From DASROJ01 sp035646975 (GTDB lineage: Bacteria > Acidobacteriota > Polarisedimenticolia > JACPZX01 > DASXTC01): a stretch of 12,579 nucleotides of DNA. The position numbers and the translations under genes are program-made. Under the pieces are notes generated by a model. It made no database searches, was not told the origin of the DNA, and worked only from the letters and a program-made list of their open reading frames with translations. The stretch lies in contig DASROJ010000022.1 of the NCBI GenBank assembly GCA_035646975.1, forward strand, positions 1 through 12,579, written 5' to 3'. Below are positions 6,306 to 12,579 of the stretch, piece by piece; positions within the stretch are counted from its first letter, which is position 1; each line of letters begins with the position of its first letter.

Positions 6306-6785
6306 ATGTATACGACAAACCAGCAAGTCGCTCGGCGGGTCTACCGCAGCCTCAAGACCGCATCGGACGATACACGCAAGACCGATCCGATCCTGGCTTT
6401 CCATTTCAGGGGCAAGACCGACTTCATTCTGATGCGGTGCAACAAGGAGCCCGAGATCACGATCAAGGGGAAGGATCAGCCGGCCGGCGAGGTGAAGTTT
6501 TTTGCGTACAGCGACTTCTCTGACTATGATGAGAAGGACGTCATCTTCAAACTCAAAGACCAGATCGAGATGATCGAGCTTTACCGCAAAGGCGCGATCG
6601 ACGCCCTTTCGTGGCAATCCTGGAGCGATTTCACCAAGTGGCTGGATACGCTCGACGAAAACGGCGTGCAGATCTCGCTCAAGCTTCCCTGCCTGGTCTA
6701 TCGCTCGGTGAAGGACCAGGAGCCTTCGATGCAGAACTTCATCGTCGAGGCCGTAAAAAAGGCCCTCAAGACCACCGAAAGCTGA
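6306..6785 (+). CDS. Hypothetical soluble protein, first gene of the operon
   Basis: 159 residues, not recognised. There is no signal peptide or membrane segment, so it is probably cytoplasmic. It is charged and Lys/Asp/Glu-rich. The middle (about 28-70: ILAFHFRGKTDFILM, PEITIKG, EVKFFAYSDF) looks beta-rich. The 75-125 part (KDVIFKLKDQIEMIELYRKG, WQSWSDFTKWLDTL) looks helical with three Trp residues. The C terminus is probably an amphipathic helix (NFIVEAVKKALKTT). Translation is well supported by GAGGGAG four bases upstream and a good promoter. It is visibly less GC-rich than the genes around it. Its stop lies 20 bases before the S55 peptidase ATG, so the two are probably co-transcribed. The odd pairing of a cytoplasmic protein with two exported ones gives no clear function. 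Confidence 0.85.
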   Translation: MYTTNQQVARRVYRSLKTASDDTRKTDPILAFHFRGKTDFILMRCNKEPEITIKGKDQPAGEVKFFAYSDFSDYDEKDVIFKLKDQIEMIELYRKGAIDALSWQSWSDFTKWLDTLDENGVQISLKLPCLVYRSVKDQEPSMQNFIVEAVKKALKTTES

Positions 6786-6805
6786 TTCCGTTCGCTCTCA
6801 GCCTG

Positions 6806-8560
6806 ATGATCCTTTTGGCTCTCGTCCCGACTGCCGGCTACACCGCAGGCGCGGACATGATCATGCCCCTGTCCGAGGTCCGCCCCGGCATGCAGGCCAC
6901 CGTGAGAACCGTCTTCGAAGGCGGAAAGATCGAAGAATTCGGCGCGGAGATCATCGGCGTGATGGACAGCTATCTCGGTCCGCACCAGGATTTGATCCTC
7001 GCCCGTCTCAAGGGAGACCGCGTCGCGTTCACGGGCGTGGCGGGAGGCATGAGCGGCAGCCCGGTCTATGTCGACGGCCGGCTGATCGGCGCGCTGTCGT
7101 ATCGAATGGGCACCTTCCTGAAGGAGCCGATCGCCGGCGTCACGCCAATCGAGTACATGCTGGCCGTCGCCGAAGAGGGAAGCCCGGGCGGCGCCCGCGC
7201 CGCGGGCGATCCTCCCGGTGCGCCGGATGGCCTGCGGCCGATCGAGACGCCCTTGATGGTGGCGGGCGCCCCGGATGGAACGCTCGCAATGTACGCCGAC
7301 GAGCTGGCGCGGCTCGGGCTGGGCCGGGTCGTTCCAGGCGCCGTCGCCGCCTCGGCGTTCGGCGTCACCGGTGGTCTCTCGACGCCCGGGACTGCCGCCA
7401 CCACGTCCACACGATCACTGGATCCGCTGCGTGCCGGCGATCCGATCGCCGCGCGGCTGGTCACCGGGGACATCTCCTTCGCCGCCACGGGGACCGTGAC
7501 CTACGTCGATGGCGACAAGGTGTATGCGTTCGGTCATCCGGCCTTTCTGAGCGGCGCCGCGGAGCTGCCCATGGCGCGCGCGGAGATCTTCCTGACGCTT
7601 GCCTCCCTGCAGGCTTCCAACAAGATGCCCCGCATCCTGGACACCATCGGCACGTTCCGGCAGAGCCGTCTGCCCGCCATGACCGGCGTCATCGGTCCGT
7701 CGCCGCGGATGGTGCCCGTCACGCTGACGGTGACCGGTGGCAGCGCGCCGCGCCGGTTCGCGTACGAAGTGGTCGACCACAAGGTGTTCACGCCGCTGCT
7801 GGTTGGATTTCTCACCTCGGCCAGCCTGATCAACACCCCCTGGTACGCCGACGAGATGACGCTGGCGCTGGCGGGGCGCATCGCGATCGAGGGACATCCC
7901 GACCTGATGCTCAACGATCTCTACTCCGAGCTTCCCGGGGGCCAGCCGCCGGCTGCGACGCTTGCGCGCGATGTGCAGGGACTGTTCGGCGCGGTGTTCC
8001 AGAACAGGTGGGAGCCGGTGGTGGTCAAGTCGGTGCATCTCGACGTCGCCACCGTCGAAAGAAACGCGATGAGCGTGGTGGAAGCCGTCTACCCCTCGCG
8101 CACCGAGATGGAGGCCGGCGAAGAGGTCAAGCTTCGCGTCGTCATTCGCCCCTTCCGGGGCTCCGCCTTCACGCGCACGTTCGCCTGGCGTGCCCCTGAA
8201 GGAACGCCGCCGGGGCCGATCGCCATCACGGTCGGAGGCGCCAACCTGCTCGGCGCGGTGGAGCGCAACGTACTGGCCCGGCAGGTGACCCAGTCCGACA
8301 CGCTCGATCAGCTCATCACGGTGATCAACCGGCTGCGCACCAGCGACAAGCTCTACATGAAGATCACGCGACGTGAGGCAGGCGCGGTCGTCCTGAGCGA
8401 GATCCTGCCCGCGCTGCCGCCTTCCGTGCTGTCGACCCTGAGCGGCAACCGCGGTTCCGGAGAGGTCACGCCCATGGCCGAGACCACGCTCCATGAAGAA
8501 GAGATTCCGCTCGAGCAGCTGGTATCGGGCGGAACGGTCGTGCCGATCACCATTAAATGA
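6806..8560 (+). CDS. Exported SpoIVB-type peptidase S55 domain protein
   Basis: 584 residues from the ATG at 6806. A CTG at 6782, overlapping the previous stop as CTGA, would add KLIPF-type residues and make a fuller signal peptide, and no strong ribosome site decides between them. A hydrophobic export signal is followed by MPLSEVRPGMQATVRTVF (20-37), the typical entry to S55 domains. GMSGSPVYVDG..IGAL (81-97) has the presumed nucleophile Ser83, and PIAGVTPIEYML (108-119) follows. GTVTYVDGDKVYAFGHPAF (229-247) supplies the presumed catalytic His244. About 405-525 looks like an Ig-like beta domain followed by mixed alpha/beta. In SpoIVB the His comes before the Ser; here the order is reversed. 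SpoIVB is a sporulation signalling protease; here there is no sporulation context and a PDZ domain is not obvious. Likely acts in the periplasm or at the surface; substrate unknown. Next gene starts 19 bases later. Confidence 0.85.
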   Translation: MILLALVPTAGYTAGADMIMPLSEVRPGMQATVRTVFEGGKIEEFGAEIIGVMDSYLGPHQDLILARLKGDRVAFTGVAGGMSGSPVYVDGRLIGALSYRMGTFLKEPIAGVTPIEYMLAVAEEGSPGGARAAGDPPGAPDGLRPIETPLMVAGAPDGTLAMYADELARLGLGRVVPGAVAASAFGVTGGLSTPGTAATTSTRSLDPLRAGDPIAARLVTGDISFAATGTVTYVDGDKVYAFGHPAFLSGAAELPMARAEIFLTLASLQASNKMPRILDTIGTFRQSRLPAMTGVIGPSPRMVPVTLTVTGGSAPRRFAYEVVDHKVFTPLLVGFLTSASLINTPWYADEMTLALAGRIAIEGHPDLMLNDLYSELPGGQPPAATLARDVQGLFGAVFQNRWEPVVVKSVHLDVATVERNAMSVVEAVYPSRTEMEAGEEVKLRVVIRPFRGSAFTRTFAWRAPEGTPPGPIAITVGGANLLGAVERNVLARQVTQSDTLDQLITVINRLRTSDKLYMKITRREAGAVVLSEILPALPPSVLSTLSGNRGSGEVTPMAETTLHEEEIPLEQLVSGGTVVPITIK

Positions 8561-8579
8561 AGTGGACGGTATTTCGGAG

Positions 8580-10826
8580 ATGACATCCATCGTGACGACG
8601 AGGACTCCCGCGCGCGCATCGCTGCATTTCCTGCTCCTGCTCTTTGTCCTGCACGGCATCGTGCCGGCCCTCGTGCTGGCCTCCTCCTCGCAGGCCTGGG
8701 TCCTGCGGAACCGGGGTGATTTCCAGGACGCGAAACTCGACGGGGTGGCTCTCGGCAGCGACGGGAGTCTCAGGCTTTCGGCAAAGGTCTCCAGGTTGCT
8801 CGACTCGGCCCAGCCGAACATGTGGTGCCTCGCACGGGATTCCAGGGGGCGTATCTACGCGGGGGGTGGCAACGAAGGCAAGGTGTTCCGGATCGACCCG
8901 TCGTCGGGCAAATCGGAGACGGTATTCGACGCCGATGAGCTGGAGGTCCACGCACTGGCGCTGGATTCGCGCGGCGCGCTCTACGTCGGCACGTCGCCGC
9001 GGGGCGCTGTCTACAAGGTGGACGAATCGGGCATGCGCACGCTGATTTTCGATCCGGAAGAGACCTACATCTGGGCGCTCGCGTTCGATCCCCGCGACCG
9101 CCTCTTCGTGGCGACAGGGCAGAAGGGGCGCGTCTACCGGATCGACGATCTCGGCCCGAACGCGAAGGGAAAGACCGTGCTCGACGGCCGCGAGGATCAC
9201 ATTCGATCGATGGCGCTGGCCCCTGATGGATCAATCTACGCCGGCTCCGATCAGAACGGTATTCTCTACCGAATCCGGCCGGATGGCACCAACACGGTGA
9301 TCTACGACTCGCCGATGCGTGAGATTTCCGCCCTGCTGGTTGTCGGCGATCAGATCTACATGGCGGCGCTGGCCCCCGCGCCAGGGCAGCATCCTCCCGC
9401 TCCCGGCGGCGCAGAGAACGTCACGCGCATCCGGGTGACCGCTGACGACTCCGGCGGCGATCAGGACCAGACGCCCGGCGGCGAAGAAGAGCCTCAGCCT
9501 CAGCCGCCGCCACGCCCGCCGGCCCGTCCGCAGCCTCGCAGGGAGAGCTACTACGGCGCCGTCTTCAAGGTCTCACCCGATGGCTACGCAAGGAAGCTGT
9601 GGGAATCCCGGGAGTCGCTGCCCCTGTCGCTGGCCCCCTGGAGCGATCACGCCGTGCTGGTCGGAACCGGCGATGAAGGCCGGGTGCTGCTCGTGGATGA
9701 CACGGGTGATGTCACCGACTTCGTGGACGTCGAAGCTCAGCAGGTCAACGCCCTGCTCCAGGAACAGGAGGGCCGGCGTGGCGTCCTTGCCGCGGCCAGC
9801 AACATCGGGCAGGTCGTGCGGATCGATCCGGCTGCCTCGGACCGGGGCACCGTCACGGCGCGCGCTCAGGATGCCGGCTACACCGCCTCGTGGGGCGCGC
9901 TGTCCTGGGTGGCCGACCAGCCGAAGGGCTCCGCGATCGCGTTTCGCGTGCGCACCGGCAACACCGAGAATCCGGACGATTCGTGGTCGGACTGGTCGCC
10001 CGAATACACCGGAGCTGGCAACGCGCCCATCGAACGGCCGCGAGCGCGCTACCTGCAGTGGCAGGCGATACTCAAATCGGAGCGCGGCGGAGTCAGCCCC
10101 GTGCTGCGCAGCGTCCAGATCAACTACCTGCAGGACAACCTGCCGCCGGAAATCACGGGTATCGAGGTGATGCCTCCCGGCGTCGTGCTGACGGGGTCGG
10201 CAGGCGCGACGGGGGATCAACCCGACCTCACCGCGGGCGCGCGCCGCGCGCAGAACCTGCCCCGCCGCAGCTTTGACAGGGGCAAGAGGGCGGTCGCCTG
10301 GAAGGTGGAGGACGCCAACAACGACACGCTGCGTTACGATGTCTTCTTCAAGGCCGAAGACGAGACACTCTGGAAACCGCTGATCCGCGGATCCGACGAC
10401 GAGTTCTACAGCTGGGACGCCACCACGATGCCTGACGGCGTCTACAGGATCAAGGTCACGGCCTCCGACGCGCCGTCGAATCCCGCCGCCAGCGTGCTGG
10501 AAGGGTCGCGCATCTCGCTCGCGTTCGACGTCGACAACACGCCACCGATCGTGAGCCAGCCGCAGGCAAAGCTCCAATCGAGGGTCGCGGAGGTCACGGT
10601 CACCGTCACCGATACGTTCAGCGTGGTGGGGGACGTCGCCTTTTCGCTGGATGCCGGTGACTGGGTGCCCGTGCTTCCCGAGGACCGGATCGCCGACTCG
10701 ACGAAGGAGACCTACCGCTTCAGGACTCCCGACCTCGAGCCTGGCGAGCACACCGTGACGGTGAAGGCGCGCGATCGCGCGGGCAATACCGGCGCGAACA
10801 GGCTGGTCATTAGGGTCGAGAAGTAG
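8580..10826 (+). CDS. Exported seven-blade beta-propeller protein with C-terminal Ig-like modules
   Basis: 748 residues from the ATG at 8580. The frame is open further upstream, but that part overlaps the S55 gene. A signal peptide lies at about 1-38. A propeller follows (about 79-418) with recurring units ending in a [G]-x-[V/I]-[F/Y]-x-[I/V]-D turn: RIYAGGGNEGKVFRID, ALYVGTSPRGAVYKVD, RLFVATGQKGRVYRID, SIYAGSDQNGILYRI, SYYGAVFKVSP, VLVGTGDEGRVLLVD and a last unit ending GQVVRID. This makes about seven blades of NHL/two-component-propeller type. A Pro/Glu-rich low-complexity insert (about 264-321) interrupts the fifth blade. After the propeller come a beta domain (about 432-517) and two Ig/fibronectin-like stretches (520-650 and 652-748), the last ending TVTVKARDRAGNTGANRLVIRVEK split over two strands. 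Probably an extracellular or periplasmic binding protein; no catalytic motif is seen. Co-transcribed with the S55 peptidase and overlapping the permease gene by 17 bp at its end. Confidence 0.82.
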   Translation: MTSIVTTRTPARASLHFLLLLFVLHGIVPALVLASSSQAWVLRNRGDFQDAKLDGVALGSDGSLRLSAKVSRLLDSAQPNMWCLARDSRGRIYAGGGNEGKVFRIDPSSGKSETVFDADELEVHALALDSRGALYVGTSPRGAVYKVDESGMRTLIFDPEETYIWALAFDPRDRLFVATGQKGRVYRIDDLGPNAKGKTVLDGREDHIRSMALAPDGSIYAGSDQNGILYRIRPDGTNTVIYDSPMREISALLVVGDQIYMAALAPAPGQHPPAPGGAENVTRIRVTADDSGGDQDQTPGGEEEPQPQPPPRPPARPQPRRESYYGAVFKVSPDGYARKLWESRESLPLSLAPWSDHAVLVGTGDEGRVLLVDDTGDVTDFVDVEAQQVNALLQEQEGRRGVLAAASNIGQVVRIDPAASDRGTVTARAQDAGYTASWGALSWVADQPKGSAIAFRVRTGNTENPDDSWSDWSPEYTGAGNAPIERPRARYLQWQAILKSERGGVSPVLRSVQINYLQDNLPPEITGIEVMPPGVVLTGSAGATGDQPDLTAGARRAQNLPRRSFDRGKRAVAWKVEDANNDTLRYDVFFKAEDETLWKPLIRGSDDEFYSWDATTMPDGVYRIKVTASDAPSNPAASVLEGSRISLAFDVDNTPPIVSQPQAKLQSRVAEVTVTVTDTFSVVGDVAFSLDAGDWVPVLPEDRIADSTKETYRFRTPDLEPGEHTVTVKARDRAGNTGANRLVIRVEK
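9369..9542 (+). repeat. Pro/Glu-rich low-complexity insert inside the propeller
   Basis: Residues 264-321 of the propeller protein. A Pro/Ala stretch, an Asp/Gly-rich acidic stretch and a run of PQPQPPPRPPARPQP follow one another between two blades. Such a segment is expected to be an extended, exposed loop rather than part of a blade. The DNA has short CCTCAG and CCGCC repeats. Confidence 0.7.
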
Positions 10827-12537
10827 CGGGCGAGGCCAGCCGGCTCTTCCGGAAGCCGTAGGCGAAGTAGATGACCAGACCGGCGAGCAGCCAGACGCCG
10901 AACCGGACCCAGGTCTTCCAGGGCAGACCGTCCATCAGGTAGAAGCAGGTCCCGATCCCGGCCACCGCGAGGTCGGTCTTCATCCACTCTTCCACCGGTC
11001 TGCCGGCCACCTTGCGCGCGATAGCGCAGGCGTTCAACCACAGGCCGGCCAGACAGACAACGACGATCATGATCGACAGAAACAGCCCGAAACCGTTGCC
11101 GCCGGCGAACCGCACGATAACGCCGACCAGCGCCACCAGCCAGAGCGGTGTCAGCGGCAGCCAGGGCATCCGGAACGGGCGCACGCGCGAAGGGTCCGTG
11201 GCGCGCAGGATGATGACGCCGGCGCACACGAGCACGAACGCGAACAACGTGCCGATGTTCGTCAGCTCGACGATGACGTCGAGCGGGCTCAGGCACGCGC
11301 CGACCGCCACCACCACTCCGGTCCAGATCGTGGTGACGTGCGGCGTGCGGAACCTCGGGTGCACGCGCGCGAAGTAGCGCGGCAGCAGTCCGTCACGCGA
11401 GATGGAGAAGAAGATTCGCGGCTGGCCGAGCTGAAAGACGAGCAGGACGGCGGTCGTGGCCACCACGGCGCCCAGCGAGACGATCCCTGCCGCCCAGTTG
11501 ATGCCGATGGCCGAGAACGCCTTGGCCAGCGGCTCGGCCGTGTTGAGCTCGGGGGAGGGAAGCATCCCGGTGAGCACGGCCGCCACGGCGATATAGATGA
11601 AGGTGCAGATCACCAGCGAGGCGATCAACCCGATCGGCAGGTCGCGTTTCGGGTTCTTGGTTTCCTCGGCCGCCGTGGAGACGGCGTCGAATCCGATGTA
11701 CGAAAAGAAAATGATGGCCGCGCCGGCCTGAACCCCTCCCCAGCCGTTCGGGGAGAACGGGTGCCAGTTCTCCGGCTTGATGTACGAGATCCCCACCACG
11801 ACGAAGAAGGTCAGGATCAGAAGCTTGAGGACCACCATCGCGGCGTTGAACCAGGAGGATTCCTTCACTCCGATGACCAGCACCACCGTGATCAGCGCCA
11901 CGATCCCGATGGCGGGCAGGTTCAACACCAGCGGCGTGCCGCCCAGGTGAGGCGCGGAGGCCAGCAGCGCGCGGCAGGCTTCGTACTTGTCCGCTCCCGC
12001 CGACAGTCCGGCTGCCACGATGTCGCGGCAGCCCAGCGCTGTCTGCATGTCGCTGCGCAGCCAGAGCGGGATCTCCAGCGTGCCCGAGCCGACGTGTATG
12101 CCCCGCAGCAGCTCGTTGAAATACCCCGACCAGGAGATTGCCACCCCGATGTTGCCTATCGCGTACTCGATGATCAGGTCCCATCCGATGATCCACGCGA
12201 CCATCTCGCCGAGGGTCGCATAGGTGTAGGTGTAGGCGCTGCCCGAGATCGGGATGAGAGACGCCAGCTCGGCATAGCACAGCGCGCAGAACGCGCAGGC
12301 GATCGCCGTGATGATGAACGAGATGATGATGGCGGGACCGGCCCCCGGCCGATCCGGGCTGCCCGCCGCGGCGGTGCCGACCGTGGCGAAGATGCCCGCT
12401 CCGATGATCGCGCCGATGCCCAGGGCGGTCAGATGGATCGGCCCCAGCGTTCTCTTGAGGCTCTGGCCCGGAGCTTCGGAATCGCGGAGGATCTGGTCGA
12501 GGGATTTCGTCCGGAAGGCTTTCGAGAGAAAGCTCAT
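10810..12537 (-). CDS. Cationic amino-acid/polyamine-type permease of the APC superfamily
   Basis: 575 residues. An inner-membrane transporter of the APC (amino acid-polyamine-organocation) superfamily, closest in motifs to the CAT/YfnA group. TM1 has the substrate-binding break GIGAIIGAGIFATVG (40-54). The CAT hallmark SYIGFDAVSTAAEETKNPKRD (279-299, written here as landmarks) spans TM6 and the following loop. About 14 hydrophobic segments are predicted: 32-56, 66-97, 112-140, 206-224, 231-252, 267-288, 301-324, 344-370, 400-418, 424-444, 459-478, 484-506, 520-538 and 543-561. This is like animal CATs rather than the 12 of many bacterial members. A long periplasmic loop (141-205) between TM3 and TM4 contains two Cys (170, 188) that could form a disulfide. 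The exact substrate cannot be read from the sequence. There is no Shine-Dalgarno before the ATG. The 3' end overlaps the propeller gene tail-to-tail. Confidence 0.92.
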   Translation of the reverse strand: MSFLSKAFRTKSLDQILRDSEAPGQSLKRTLGPIHLTALGIGAIIGAGIFATVGTAAAGSPDRPGAGPAIIISFIITAIACAFCALCYAELASLIPISGSAYTYTYATLGEMVAWIIGWDLIIEYAIGNIGVAISWSGYFNELLRGIHVGSGTLEIPLWLRSDMQTALGCRDIVAAGLSAGADKYEACRALLASAPHLGGTPLVLNLPAIGIVALITVVLVIGVKESSWFNAAMVVLKLLILTFFVVVGISYIKPENWHPFSPNGWGGVQAGAAIIFFSYIGFDAVSTAAEETKNPKRDLPIGLIASLVICTFIYIAVAAVLTGMLPSPELNTAEPLAKAFSAIGINWAAGIVSLGAVVATTAVLLVFQLGQPRIFFSISRDGLLPRYFARVHPRFRTPHVTTIWTGVVVAVGACLSPLDVIVELTNIGTLFAFVLVCAGVIILRATDPSRVRPFRMPWLPLTPLWLVALVGVIVRFAGGNGFGLFLSIMIVVVCLAGLWLNACAIARKVAGRPVEEWMKTDLAVAGIGTCFYLMDGLPWKTWVRFGVWLLAGLVIYFAYGFRKSRLASPATSRP

Positions 12538-12574
12538 GAGGCGGCTATGATAGGCGAGGCCGATGGCCGCCTCA
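12537..12574. repeat. 9-bp perfect inverted repeat at the permease start
   Basis: TGAGGCGGC (12537-12545) and GCCGCCTCA (12566-12574) are exact inverted arms with a 20-base gap. The left arm ends on the A of the permease start codon and the right arm overlaps its putative -35 box. It may be an operator enclosing the promoter. Confidence 0.5.
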
Positions 12575-12575
12575 A
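12547..12575 (-). promoter_or_regulatory. Putative near-leaderless promoter of the permease gene
   Basis: Minus-strand TTGAGG (12575-12570), 17 bases, then TATCAT (12552-12547). The -10 matches five of six bases and the -35 four of six. Transcription would begin around 12540, only a few bases before the ATG at 12537, which agrees with the lack of a ribosome binding site. The window ends four bases further, so a more distal promoter cannot be excluded. Confidence 0.45.
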
Positions 12576-12579
12576 GGAT

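Noticed and set aside
6611..6805. N-terminal extension of the S55 peptidase back to an ATG at 6611
   Set aside because: It would overlap the well-supported upstream gene by about 175 bases and put a basic, non-hydrophobic stretch before the export signal.
7415..8821. 468-residue minus-strand open frame opposite the S55 peptidase
   Set aside because: No recognisable motif, His/Arg/Asp-rich antisense composition, and the plus strand has clear S55 motifs.
9573..10751. 392-residue minus-strand open frame opposite the propeller gene
   Set aside because: Antisense shadow with no domain; the plus-strand reading has blade repeats and Ig-like motifs.

Overview
This window looks like chromosomal DNA of a GC-rich, Gram-negative (diderm) bacterium. 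It has an eight-strand-type outer-membrane barrel, several Sec-exported proteins, a eukaryotic-type Ser/Thr kinase, a SpoIVB-type (S55) peptidase outside any sporulation context, and a large secreted beta-propeller. That mixture resembles Acidobacteriota or a neighbouring phylum, but the assignment is inference from gene content only. No RNA gene, insertion sequence, integrase, prophage part or CRISPR array is visible. Coding density is high and most neighbours sit close together.

Left block, all minus strand, read from about 5982 down to 1: a secreted subtilisin-like protease (5982-4282) with four C-terminal W-Q decapeptide repeats; a membrane-bound HD-GYP/GAF/GGDEF cyclic-di-GMP enzyme (4114-1832); a 64-residue arginine-rich protein coupled to it by a TGATG stop/start overlap (1832-1638); a small outer-membrane beta-barrel (1551-946); and the N-terminal 245 residues of a Ser/Thr protein kinase that runs off the window (737-1). 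The kinase has HND in place of the usual HRD catalytic-loop motif. Promoter-like sequences precede the subtilase, the kinase and, more weakly, the barrel gene. A 12-bp perfect inverted repeat precedes the cyclic-di-GMP enzyme.

Centre: 5983-6305 is an AT-richer divergent regulatory region. It holds one good sigma70-type promoter in each direction (TTGACC-17-CATACT leftward, TTGAAT-17-TATACT rightward) and two short inverted repeats flanking the rightward promoter.

Right block, plus strand: an apparent three-gene operon made of an unrecognised 159-residue soluble protein (6306-6785), an exported S55-family peptidase (6806-8560) and an exported beta-propeller protein with C-terminal Ig-like modules (8580-10826), with gaps of only about 20 nt. 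In the peptidase the presumed nucleophile Ser precedes the presumed catalytic His, the reverse of SpoIVB. The propeller gene overlaps tail-to-tail by 17 bp with a minus-strand cationic amino-acid permease of 14 predicted membrane segments (12537-10810). That permease appears to have a nearly leaderless promoter within a 9-bp inverted repeat at the right edge.

The best candidates for an undescribed system are (1) the unknown protein + S55 peptidase + propeller operon, and (2) the cyclic-di-GMP enzyme with its coupled arginine-motif small protein.
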